A stretch of DNA of 64,000 nt from Sporocytophaga sp. (lineage in GTDB: Bacteria; Bacteroidota; Bacteroidia; Cytophagales; Cytophagaceae), in the NCBI RefSeq assembly GCF_017745095.1, contig NZ_JAGHZZ010000018.1:62001-126000 (forward strand), read 5' to 3'. Shown here in pieces: positions 18,989-28,496 of the stretch. The notes under the pieces are model-generated. The model worked only from the letters and a program-made list of their open reading frames with translations, was not told where the DNA came from and ran no database searches. The translations under genes were made by a program, and so were the position numbers. How positions within the stretch are numbered: the first letter of the stretch is position 1; each line of letters begins with the position of its first letter.

Positions 18989-20173
18989 TTATTGAAGAGC
19001 TGCAACACCTGGAAGAACTTTTCCTTCCATGTATTCAAGAAGTGCACCACCACCAGTAGAAACATAAGATACATCATCTCCGAAACCAAGGTTGTTGATT
19101 GCAGCAGCTGAATCACCACCTCCGATAAGAGAGAATCCACCTTTTTTAGTAGCATTCACAACTGCTTTAGCAACAGCTACAGTTCCTTTTTCGAAACTTG
19201 GCATTTCGAAAACTCCCATAGGGCCATTCCAAAGTAAAGTTTTAGATTTGTCGATTACCTCAGAGAAGCTTCTTTGAGATTCAGGTCCGATATCAAGTCC
19301 CATCCAGCCATCAGGAATGTTTCTGTTAGGGGCTATTTGGGTAGCAGCATTGTTGTCAAATTTATCAGCAACTACAGTATCAATTGGAAGGATTAGATTT
19401 ACTCCTTTGTTTTTTGCTTTCTCAATCAGAGATTTTGCTAATTCAACTTTGTCAGCTTCAAGTAGAGAGGTTCCGATATTTCCACCAAGAGCTTTTGCGA
19501 AAGTATATGACATTCCACCACCGATGATAAGATTGTCCACTTTGTCAAGAAGTCTTTCGATAATAAGGATTTTATCAGAAATTTTTGCACCACCCATGAT
19601 TGCAGTAAAAGGCTTATCCGCTTTCTCTAGGATTTTGTTTGCATTGTCAAGTTCTGCCTGCATTACATATCCGCAAACTCTGTCATTGAAGAATTTAGCG
19701 ATAATCGCAGTAGAAGCATGGGCTCTATGAGCAGTTCCGAAAGCATCATTTACATACACATTTCCAAGTTTGGAAAGTTTTTGAGCAAATGCTTCGTCTC
19801 CTTTTTCTTCTTCTTTATAGAATCTTAGGTTTTCAAGTAAAAGGATTTCACCGGCCTTTAAATTTGCAGCAAGTTTTTCAGCATCATCACCAATACAGTC
19901 TGTTGCAAATTTAACTGTAATGTTAAAGGTTTTATTAAGGTAAGCCAGAAGATGTTTCAAAGAGTATTTTTCTTCATATCCACCTTTTGGCCTTCCTAGG
20001 TGAGACATAAGGATAACACTTCCTCCGTCTTTAAGAATTTTGTTTACTGTCGGAATTACAGCTTTAAGACGGGTGTCGTCAGTAATTTCGTATTTATCGT
20101 TTAAGGGCACATTGAAATCAACCCTAACCAAGGCTTTTTTACCTGAAAAATTAAAGGTGTCTACAGTTTTCAT
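18989..20173 (-). CDS. pgk: phosphoglycerate kinase
   Basis: KKALVRVDFNVPLND, VILMSHLGRPKGG, LLLENLRFYKEEEKGD, TLLWNGPMGVFE, GGGDSAAAI. Confidence 0.98.
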   Translation of the reverse strand: MKTVDTFNFSGKKALVRVDFNVPLNDKYEITDDTRLKAVIPTVNKILKDGGSVILMSHLGRPKGGYEEKYSLKHLLAYLNKTFNITVKFATDCIGDDAEKLAANLKAGEILLLENLRFYKEEEKGDEAFAQKLSKLGNVYVNDAFGTAHRAHASTAIIAKFFNDRVCGYVMQAELDNANKILEKADKPFTAIMGGAKISDKILIIERLLDKVDNLIIGGGMSYTFAKALGGNIGTSLLEADKVELAKSLIEKAKNKGVNLILPIDTVVADKFDNNAATQIAPNRNIPDGWMGLDIGPESQRSFSEVIDKSKTLLWNGPMGVFEMPSFEKGTVAVAKAVVNATKKGGFSLIGGGDSAAAINNLGFGDDVSYVSTGGGALLEYMEGKVLPGVAALQ

Positions 20174-20218
20174 ATCGCAAATTTTAAGGAGGCCAATATT
20201 AAAGAAATCTTGGTAAAA

Positions 20219-20253
20219 TAAAAAAGGTGATATTGAATTATCACCTTTTTTTA
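20219..20253 (-). terminator. terminator downstream of ferredoxin gene
   Basis: AAAAAAGGTGATA-TTGAA-TTATCACCTTTTTT. Confidence 0.75.
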
Positions 20254-20274
20254 ATATTAGAAATTAAATTTCAA

Positions 20275-20622
20275 TTATTCTGCATGAAGCCATGCTTTTT
20301 TAGCTAGTAGAGTCTCTTCCTCCTCCACATTATCTGGATCAGGAACGCAACAATCTACAGGACAAACCGCTGCGCATTGAGGTTCTTCATGAAATCCCAT
20401 ACACTCGGTACATTTGTTTGCAACAATATAGTAAAACTCATCAGAAACAGGTTCTTGAGGGCTTTTTGCGTCCATCGAAGACCCATCTTCAAGTTCAATC
20501 TCACTTAATTTAGTGCCTCCTGAGTAATTCCACTGTACACCGCCCTCATAAATTGCTGTATTAGGGCATTCCGGCTCACAAGCTCCACAGTTTATACACT
20601 CATCGGTAATCATTATAGCCAT
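20275..20622 (-). CDS. 2x[4Fe-4S]-type ferredoxin
   Basis: [16 protein letters not shown] and [22 protein letters not shown]. Confidence 0.93.
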   Translation of the reverse strand: MAIMITDECINCGACEPECPNTAIYEGGVQWNYSGGTKLSEIELEDGSSMDAKSPQEPVSDEFYYIVANKCTECMGFHEEPQCAAVCPVDCCVPDPDNVEEEETLLAKKAWLHAE

Positions 20623-20757
20623 GACGTACTCCTTCTTTATTAAATAATTTAAATGGTTTAAAAAGTGTTTTAAGCAACAAAATTAAGCACAATTTGATTC
20701 TCAATCAATATAAATCCTAATTTTGCAGAAATACTACATTTCTACAATTCAATTTTA

Positions 20758-21771
20758 ATGGAGACGGGACTTTCCAAAAGGGCAGATGCTTTTGTGGCAT
20801 TGGGAAAATATTTAAATAATTTATCTGATAATGAGTTAGATACATGGGCCAGGCAGGCAGAAAATAACAATAGTTGGTTTACGAATGCTAATGTTAAGCA
20901 TGCATTAAATGGAATCATAGCTTTATTGGATGAAAAAAAACTCAGGCAATGGATTGAGGGATATTCATCTGCCTACAAATCCAAAAATGTAGGGGTCGTG
21001 ATGGCAGGAAATATTCCTGCTGCCGGTTTTCATGATTTTTTATGTGTCCTTTTAACCGGACATCATTTTTATGGGAAATTAGCAGCTACGGATAATGTTC
21101 TCCTTCGGAAAATTGCCGCATTATTAATAGAAATTGAACCTGCATTTGCAGATAAAATTTCTTTTCAGGATATGCTTAAAAATATGGATGCATATATTGC
21201 TTCAGGAAGTGATAATTCTGCCAAATATTTTAAAGCATATTTTTCCAAAGTACCTCATATCGTTAGGAGAAACAGATCTTCGGTGGCAATCTTAAATGGG
21301 GAAGAAGGAGAGGGTGAGTTAAAACTTTTATCAGAAGATATCTTCACTTATTTCGGATTGGGGTGCAGAAATGTATCAAAACTGTTTGTTCCTAAGGGAT
21401 ATAATTTTGATACTTTCTACAGAAATATGAACAAGTTCGAGGGGATACTAAATTTTCATAAATATGCCAATAATTATGATTATCAGAAATCAATTTTCCT
21501 GTTAAACAAGGTAGATCATTTGGACAATGGCTTCCTGATGTTAAAAAGGGATGAGCAAATTGTATCGCCTATATCGGTTGTATATTTTGAGGAGTACGAA
21601 GATCTTGCGGCCTTACAGTCTAAATTATCATCTAATCAGGAAAAAATTCAGGTTGTATTGTCAGCTAATGGCTGGTACTCGGATTCGGTTGCCTTCGGAA
21701 GTGCTCAATGTCCTGCACCATGGGATTACGCTGATAATATTGATACCATGAAATTTTTGATGGAGTTATAA
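20758..21771 (+). CDS. acyl-CoA reductase (LuxC-like)
   Basis: VGVVMAGNIPAAGFHDFLCVLLTGHHFYGKLAATDN; downstream DIFTYFGLGCRNVSKLFVPKGY. Confidence 0.85.
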   Translation: METGLSKRADAFVALGKYLNNLSDNELDTWARQAENNNSWFTNANVKHALNGIIALLDEKKLRQWIEGYSSAYKSKNVGVVMAGNIPAAGFHDFLCVLLTGHHFYGKLAATDNVLLRKIAALLIEIEPAFADKISFQDMLKNMDAYIASGSDNSAKYFKAYFSKVPHIVRRNRSSVAILNGEEGEGELKLLSEDIFTYFGLGCRNVSKLFVPKGYNFDTFYRNMNKFEGILNFHKYANNYDYQKSIFLLNKVDHLDNGFLMLKRDEQIVSPISVVYFEEYEDLAALQSKLSSNQEKIQVVLSANGWYSDSVAFGSAQCPAPWDYADNIDTMKFLMEL

Positions 21772-21774
21772 ATA

Positions 21775-21810
21775 AAAAAGCCCCCCGACCAAGGTCGGGG
21801 GGCTTTTTTA
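21775..21810. terminator. bidirectional GC-rich terminator
   Basis: AAAAAAG CCCCCCGACC-AA-GGTCGGGGGG CTTTTTTA between convergent genes. Confidence 0.9.
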
Positions 21811-24800
21811 TTATCTGATAATTTCAATCCAACCTTTATATGCTTTGCCATTTGGTAAAAGCAGGTCGTAGAAATAAACTCCATCCGGTTGATCTTCTCC
21901 ATCCCAACTGTTATCATAGTTGTCACTTGCAAAGACCCTGCTACCCCATCTGTTATGAACATAGAATTTAGATCCGTATGGTATTGACATGATTTCGAAT
22001 CTATCGTTTTTACCATCTCCATTCGGTGTAAACATATTTGGAATAAAGAATCCGGATCCAACTACTACTTCTTTTTCTAGTTTACAGCCGTTTCCGTCCT
22101 TGATATAAATTTTATATTCTCCAGGAGCAAGGTTACTATAGCTGTTCAATGTTGAATCTGCTAATACATAGGTTGAATATACAAGGTCATCATTACTAAT
22201 TAAATAGAATGGTGTACCTCCCTGTATGTCATAAACATATATAGTGCCTGAGTTGATTTCTCTTGAACTCTTGATCACAAATGTTTCAGCAGTGATAGGC
22301 TCTGGCTCATTGATGATAATATTAGAATTGTAGATAGTATCATAATCAGTTCCATTGAATAGGTAATAGCCACCGATAGGGAATGGTACATCGCAATCCC
22401 CATTCTTAATACCCATTGAATAAATACCTGCACCTAAATCAGGGATAACATTTTTCGTAGTCGTATCAATATTGTATAGATAATAAGTAATATATGGTTG
22501 TCCAGGTCGTTGTAGCGAATCAATGTAGATCTCTCCTTTCTTTTCATTGAAACAAGGTACATCTTTGGTTCTTATATATGGCATTGGTCCGATACGAATT
22601 AAGGTTGTATCAGCATAGGCAACACAATTATTGGCGTCTTTAATTTTAAAGCGGTATGTATTTACAAAAAGATTGCTGAATACATTTTTGGTTTCATATG
22701 TATTAGTGTCTATAGCATACAAATATGGTGTACTACCGCCAACCCCGTTTATAGTCACGCTACCTTCATTTGAACAGGTAATTTGTTTTACATCACTCAT
22801 GATAATCCTAATCTGCTCCGGCTCTGGAATTTCAAACGGATAAGATACCGGACATTGATCATCTTTATTAGAGATCACAAGTGTAGATTTTCCTCCTGAC
22901 AGGTTATCAAATTCACCAGTATTGTTCTTTGTACCATTTAATGTGAAAATATATGGTTGAAGACCTCCGGTTATGTTTGATAGTTTGATAGAACCATTCT
23001 CATCACCAAAACACTTAACCCCGGTAATTTCTTCCACTATTTTCGAAATATTAATAGTATCTGGAGCTGTAACTTTGGCTGATAAAGAATCCGCACAACC
23101 ATTCTTGTCGATTACTTTTACAAAATAATCATTTTGAGAAAGGTTTGTGAAAACAGGAGCAGTGCCGTAAGTACCATTGTTTATAGAATATTTAAAGCCT
23201 CCATTTCCTCCTGCAACTTCCAAATGTATTTCTCCATTATTTGAATTTGCACAAGGCTTGATCGTCATGATGGTATCAATGCCCAGAACAAGTTTCTGAG
23301 GCTCTTTAATTTCTACAGGGTAGTCGTCGTATGGACAACCTGTAACATCATAGATTGAAACTGCATAAATACCTTTTTTCAATCCGGTAAAAGTAGAACT
23401 TTGCTGATAGATACCTCCATCAAGAGCAAACAAATATTGTCCGGATCCTCCTTTAAAATTAGCAAGAGAAATAATACCATCAGATTTACCAAAGCAAGAT
23501 ACATCTTTGGATAAGTTGTCAATAATAAGTTTTTCTATGGATATTTTTACTGAGTCAACTTTACTTTCGCATATATTATCCTTCACAACAATCTTGATTA
23601 ATGTATCAGAATAGATTGGTCTTGAAAACATATTGGATTTTTGGAAGGTTTTTCCTCCATCAAACGAATAACCAATATAAACTTCCGGAATTGTAATCGT
23701 AACTGTTTTAGATTTACAGATAGGATTTGGATTCACAACAGGAGTAAGCTGCATCGGAAGAGGCTCGTTTATTTCGAACATATCCTTATAGGTACAGTTT
23801 TTAGCATCTTTAAAGGTTACAAAATAAATACCTGCTGGTAGATCATAGTTGTTTGGTCCAGTCAATGTGCTTGGCGTCCATTCGTAATTTGAATATGGTC
23901 CTGTTCCACCTGAAATATTCAGATGTAATTCTATCTGTCCGTCTGATTTTCCATTACATGAAACGTCTTTTACAGCACTTGCATGATCAACAATCAGGGT
24001 GTCAGGTTGAGTAATAATAAAGGTAGTATCTTTGCGACATGAATTCTGGTCAGTGATTTTTACATCATAAGTTCCAGGTGTTAGATTACTCAACTTAGCA
24101 TCAGTATCTAATGTACTCCATAAATAACTGTATGCCGGAGTACCTCCGGTTGGAGTCATTTCAATGGATCCATTACTGCCTTTGTAGCACTGAACATTAG
24201 TCACAATTGACTTAGCATGAAGTGGAGCTGGTTCATTGATAGTAAAGCTTAAAGTTTCACTACATCCACCGGCGTCAGTAATTTTTACACTATGAGCACC
24301 TTTACCTAAATTCTGAATATTGTTTGCTGTCTCTCCGGAATCCCACAGATAACTATAAGGTGATGATCCTCCGGAAGTAACATTTACATTAATACTACCA
24401 TCGCTTGAACCATTACAAGTAATGTTTGTTTTGACAGTGTCATATGTAAATCCATCTGGTTCTTCGATTACAAAATTGGAGTCTAAAGTACACCCGTTTG
24501 CATCAGTTACCGTTAGTTTATAGGTTCCTTTACCAAGATTAGAGATTCCCTGAGTTGTTACGTTCTCTGGCCATAGATAAGTATATGGAGCTGTACCTCC
24601 AGTTACGGAAGTAATAGTTATGGTACCATTTGTACTTCCTTTACAAACAGGTTCGCTGATATTAGCAGTAATGGCTAAAGGTGTTGGCTGATTTACAATG
24701 AAGTCCTGTGACTGATAATTACATCCTTTGTCATCACTGAATTTTACCTTGTAAGTTCCAGCCTTTACATCAATTAGCTCTTGTGTCGTTGCCCCATTTG

Positions 24801-27765
24801 ACCATTCAAAATTTGAATAAGGTGCTACTCCACCTGATATTGTCAATTCAATTTTTCCATCACTCCCTCCATAGCATTTTACATTAGTTATTGTTGGTGT
24901 TATGGAAATAGTTACTGAATGATTAACTGTAAAATTAAAGGTTCCAGAACATCCTTTGCTATCTGTTACAATTACTGAATAAGGTCCAGCCATAAGGCCT
25001 GTTCGGTCTTGAGTAGTTGTGCCATTGTCTAGCCACTCAAAGCTATAAGGTGCTGTTCCTCCATTGATAATAAGGCTTATGCTTCCGTCATTGCCGGTGC
25101 AAGATTCATCTGTTATTGTTGATTCTGCTGAAATAGGAGCGGGGTCATCTACAATTATTGTAAATGATTGAGTACAAGCAGAATTGTCCATAATGGTTAA
25201 TCCATATGTATTGGCGTATAATCCATTTATATCCTTAGTTGTCTCTCCTGAGTCCCAGAAGAAGCTGTATGGACCGGTTCCTCCAGAAACTGAAGTGATT
25301 TGAATTGCCCCATCATTACCTCCAACACAAGTTGGTTTGGTTACATTGGTATCAATGGTCATTGGTATCGGAGCGTTAATGGTGAAACCAATGGTATCTG
25401 AACAACCATTTGCGTCAGAAATAATTACTGAATAATTACCTGATGCAAGGTTAGTTACATTTTGACTAACGGCACCATTAGACCAGTTGAAAGCATAAGG
25501 AGCAACTCCTCCTGACACTGAATTAATATTAATTTTTCCATTATCTAAGACATCACAGGTTTCATTTGTAGAACTGCTGTCTATTACAAAAGGAGCTGGC
25601 TGAGTAAGGGTGAAAGTAGAGTCTTTTTTACATCCTTTAGAATCAGTCACAGTAACCGTGTAAGTTCCAGCAGCCAGGTTTGTGTTATTCTGAGTAGAAG
25701 CAGTTCCATTCAAAGCATAAGAGAAAGGAGCCGTTCCCCCGGAAACAGAAGTTACATTAATAGATCCGGTAGCCGCGCCGTTACAGTTAGGATTAGTAAC
25801 AGTAGCAGTCATTGCCATAGGAGCTGGCTGAGTAATATTGAATGTAGAATCTTTCGAACAACCACTTCCATCAGTTATTTTTACCAGATAGCTTCCCCCT
25901 CCAAGTGATGTTCTATTCTGAGAAGTTGAACCATTATCTGGCCATAAGAAACTATAAGGAGTAGTTCCTCCGTTGACACTTAAGTTAATGGATCCACTAT
26001 TTGTCGAACATATAGGATTGATAACTACAGCAGTAACAGAAAAAGGAATTGGCTTAATTATAGTGAATAATGTATCTTTTTCGCAACCACTTGCATCCTT
26101 AATTTTTACTGAATAAGTTCCTGCTGCCAAGCCAGTGCGGTTTTGAGAAGTTATCAAATCATTCCAAAGGAAAGTATAAGGAGTTGTACCGCCTGAAACA
26201 TTAAGGGTGATTGCGCCATTATTAACGGTACAAGAAGTATTTGTTATAATAGCTACAACTGAGTATGCTGCAGGGTTGGTAATATTAAAAGAGGTATCTT
26301 TCTCACATCCGTTTACATCTCTTATTTTAAGGCTGTAATTTCCTGTACCTAATCCAGTACGGTTTTGAGTAGTGACTCCGTCGCCCCATGTAAATGTATA
26401 AGGAGCTGTACCGCCGGAAACTGCATTAATATTTATTGCACCATTAGCTAAACCGCAACTTGCATTGATTACGGTTGCAATCAATGATATAGCTACAGGA
26501 GAATTAATAGTAAAGGTGGAATCTATTTGACACCCATTGGCATCAGTAATTTCTATAGTATAGGTACCAGCGATCAGGCCAGTACGATCCTGAGTGGCTG
26601 GACCGCTAACCCATGAATATAAATAAGGAGCTGTACCGCCAGTTACAGAAGTAATATCTATGCTTCCATTAGGCATTCCGCAGGTTGAATTTGTAGCAAC
26701 AGCAGTTAAAGCTAATGGAGTTGGTTGTGTTATAGTAAAGAATGTATCTAACTCACAACTATTATTGTCTTTGATCTTAACATTGTAGGTTCCTGGTGCA
26801 AGATTAGTTCTGTTCTGGCTTGTTGATCCATTATCTGGCCAATTGAAAGTATATGGAGCTGTTCCTCCTGATACTGATAAGCTAATAGAACCGTCAGCAT
26901 CTCCATTACAATTGATATTGTTTAAAACAGCTATAACCGACAATGGTGTCGGTTCAATTATATTAAATGTTGTGTCTTTGTTACAATTATTTGCGTCTTT
27001 AATATGAACCGTATATATACCGGCTTTTAAATTTGTTCGATTTGAACTCGTTATAGAGACATCATCGTCCCAATGAAAGCTATATGGTGGAGTAGCCCCA
27101 GAGACAGAAAGATTTATACTTCCATTATTTCCTCCGTTGCATGTTGTATTTGTAGAAGAACCTGATAGTACAAAATTATTTGGTGAACCTACTGTATACG
27201 AAGCTGTTTTTTCACAGTTATTAGCATCTGTAACTTTAACAGAATATATTCCGCTTCCAATTCCGGTAAGATTTTGGTTTGTAGTAAGGTTGCTCCATGA
27301 ATAAGAATAAGGAGGGGTACCTCCTGTTACATTTAAATTAATAATACCATCACTTCCTCCTGAACATTTGGGTGGAGTTACGTTTCCACTTAAAGTAATA
27401 TCAAGAGGAGTTGTTAATAGTATGGGTTGAGAACATAAAACTTCTCCTGGAATACTTATAAGGAGTATGTAATTTGCAGCAATAAGATTAGTGAAAGAAC
27501 ACGTTTTAGAAGTTGTCACTATCGATGTTCCCAAAGGAGCGAGTCCTCCATATAAAATATATGTATAATTATTAGAGAAAGTCGTTCCATTGATCTGGAC
27601 ATCTACTTGTCCTGTACTGGAACCAAAACAATCGATATTTTTTTGTGTAACTGTATATGTGATTCCAGATAAGTTTAGAACACATTGAGCATACGTATGA
27701 GTGTTTGCCCATATAAGCAAAAAAAGTAAAATACAGCTGCAGGCTATTTTTTTAAATGTCTCCAT
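21811..27765 (-). CDS. giant SprB-repeat surface adhesin with T9SS gliding-motility C-terminal domain
   Basis: About 20 repeats of the form C.G...GSI.l.vsGGtaPY.f.W...g..t.nrt.L..GtY.v.itDanGC...; signal peptide at METFKKIACSCILLFLLIWANTHTYAQ; C-terminus FIPNMFTPNGDGKNDRFEI...WDGEDQPDGVYFYDLLL; ATG at 27765 preferred over TTG at 27777. Confidence 0.95.
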   Translation of the reverse strand: METFKKIACSCILLFLLIWANTHTYAQCVLNLSGITYTVTQKNIDCFGSSTGQVDVQINGTTFSNNYTYILYGGLAPLGTSIVTTSKTCSFTNLIAANYILLISIPGEVLCSQPILLTTPLDITLSGNVTPPKCSGGSDGIINLNVTGGTPPYSYSWSNLTTNQNLTGIGSGIYSVKVTDANNCEKTASYTVGSPNNFVLSGSSTNTTCNGGNNGSINLSVSGATPPYSFHWDDDVSITSSNRTNLKAGIYTVHIKDANNCNKDTTFNIIEPTPLSVIAVLNNINCNGDADGSISLSVSGGTAPYTFNWPDNGSTSQNRTNLAPGTYNVKIKDNNSCELDTFFTITQPTPLALTAVATNSTCGMPNGSIDITSVTGGTAPYLYSWVSGPATQDRTGLIAGTYTIEITDANGCQIDSTFTINSPVAISLIATVINASCGLANGAININAVSGGTAPYTFTWGDGVTTQNRTGLGTGNYSLKIRDVNGCEKDTSFNITNPAAYSVVAIITNTSCTVNNGAITLNVSGGTTPYTFLWNDLITSQNRTGLAAGTYSVKIKDASGCEKDTLFTIIKPIPFSVTAVVINPICSTNSGSINLSVNGGTTPYSFLWPDNGSTSQNRTSLGGGSYLVKITDGSGCSKDSTFNITQPAPMAMTATVTNPNCNGAATGSINVTSVSGGTAPFSYALNGTASTQNNTNLAAGTYTVTVTDSKGCKKDSTFTLTQPAPFVIDSSSTNETCDVLDNGKININSVSGGVAPYAFNWSNGAVSQNVTNLASGNYSVIISDANGCSDTIGFTINAPIPMTIDTNVTKPTCVGGNDGAIQITSVSGGTGPYSFFWDSGETTKDINGLYANTYGLTIMDNSACTQSFTIIVDDPAPISAESTITDESCTGNDGSISLIINGGTAPYSFEWLDNGTTTQDRTGLMAGPYSVIVTDSKGCSGTFNFTVNHSVTISITPTITNVKCYGGSDGKIELTISGGVAPYSNFEWSNGATTQELIDVKAGTYKVKFSDDKGCNYQSQDFIVNQPTPLAITANISEPVCKGSTNGTITITSVTGGTAPYTYLWPENVTTQGISNLGKGTYKLTVTDANGCTLDSNFVIEEPDGFTYDTVKTNITCNGSSDGSINVNVTSGGSSPYSYLWDSGETANNIQNLGKGAHSVKITDAGGCSETLSFTINEPAPLHAKSIVTNVQCYKGSNGSIEMTPTGGTPAYSYLWSTLDTDAKLSNLTPGTYDVKITDQNSCRKDTTFIITQPDTLIVDHASAVKDVSCNGKSDGQIELHLNISGGTGPYSNYEWTPSTLTGPNNYDLPAGIYFVTFKDAKNCTYKDMFEINEPLPMQLTPVVNPNPICKSKTVTITIPEVYIGYSFDGGKTFQKSNMFSRPIYSDTLIKIVVKDNICESKVDSVKISIEKLIIDNLSKDVSCFGKSDGIISLANFKGGSGQYLFALDGGIYQQSSTFTGLKKGIYAVSIYDVTGCPYDDYPVEIKEPQKLVLGIDTIMTIKPCANSNNGEIHLEVAGGNGGFKYSINNGTYGTAPVFTNLSQNDYFVKVIDKNGCADSLSAKVTAPDTINISKIVEEITGVKCFGDENGSIKLSNITGGLQPYIFTLNGTKNNTGEFDNLSGGKSTLVISNKDDQCPVSYPFEIPEPEQIRIIMSDVKQITCSNEGSVTINGVGGSTPYLYAIDTNTYETKNVFSNLFVNTYRFKIKDANNCVAYADTTLIRIGPMPYIRTKDVPCFNEKKGEIYIDSLQRPGQPYITYYLYNIDTTTKNVIPDLGAGIYSMGIKNGDCDVPFPIGGYYLFNGTDYDTIYNSNIIINEPEPITAETFVIKSSREINSGTIYVYDIQGGTPFYLISNDDLVYSTYVLADSTLNSYSNLAPGEYKIYIKDGNGCKLEKEVVVGSGFFIPNMFTPNGDGKNDRFEIMSIPYGSKFYVHNRWGSRVFASDNYDNSWDGEDQPDGVYFYDLLLPNGKAYKGWIEIIR

Positions 27766-27773
27766 CGGTCGTC

Positions 27774-28124
27774 TCAATTTTCAGATGAAATTGTAACTGA
27801 TTGCTGTATCATTTTCTTTGAGTTGTCAACTATTATGAAAATGAAAGATCCTGGGAGAAGTTTTTTTAACTCAAGTTTTCCAGTACTTTCCTTTCTTTGG
27901 TATGCTGATGTCTGACTGTGTATATCAATAGTATACGGTGCTTCACCTCCCGTAATATTCAACAGAATATAACCATCCTTAGCATCTTTAGAAGATGCAT
28001 CTTTTGTTTTTACAGAGACGGATAAGTCCGCTTGGTCTTTAGAAACTTCCTGAGCACAAGCCTCATTAAAGCAGGCAAATGCACTGGATAGTGTAAAAAT
28101 CATGTAAAAATAAAAGCGTAACAT
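27774..28124 (-). CDS. small secreted protein with a single SprB-like half-repeat
   Basis: N-terminal signal-like segment then DGYILLNITGGEAPYTIDIHS and LLPGSFIFIIVDN, resembling one SprB repeat core; immediately upstream of the SprB-like gene. Confidence 0.75.
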   Translation of the reverse strand: MLRFYFYMIFTLSSAFACFNEACAQEVSKDQADLSVSVKTKDASSKDAKDGYILLNITGGEAPYTIDIHSQTSAYQRKESTGKLELKKLLPGSFIFIIVDNSKKMIQQSVTISSEN

Positions 28125-28418
28125 GTTTAGAGTATGTCTAAGATTTAGTGTGTTTATTTCTCTCTTTTACGCTACTGATTAATATAGGGTTTGCTTTTTT
28201 AGCACTTTTGGGGGGATTGTTTGTAACTTTTAATTTTACGGGTGGAATATAAAACTGGATAATAATTCGTTAGAGAGGGTATTTAAAATTTAATGGATTT
28301 TTCAATAATTAATTACTCTATGTTTATATAAGGGTTTTTTGGTATTATTCTTTTTGTAAATTTGTCTCAACAGGGGGATAGAATATGAAACTGCCCCCAA
28401 ATATTATTACAATTCATG

Positions 28419-28457
28419 CAGACTGGTAAAGAATAAAGGTGGCCGTACCAGCGTCTG
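28419..28457 (+). promoter_or_regulatory. leader hairpin upstream of acnB
   Basis: CAGACTGGTA (28419-28428) pairs with TACCA-gc-GTCTG (28446-28457) about 40 nt before the ATG. Confidence 0.35.
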
Positions 28458-28496
28458 TTTTATAAATCTGCCTTTAACGTTGAAAATACTTCTATT

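Noticed and set aside
19317-19730. 137-aa plus-strand ORF
   Set aside because: Antisense to pgk; shadow ORF without start-site or homology support.
21811-27765. CRISPR-like tandem repeats
   Set aside because: Periodicity is about 220 bp, in frame, and encodes SprB protein repeats with divergent DNA sequence; not a CRISPR array.
28419-28457. Iron-responsive element (IRE) before acnB
   Set aside because: Loop is 17 nt and lacks the CAGUGN hexaloop and C-bulge spacing; only a generic hairpin is supported.
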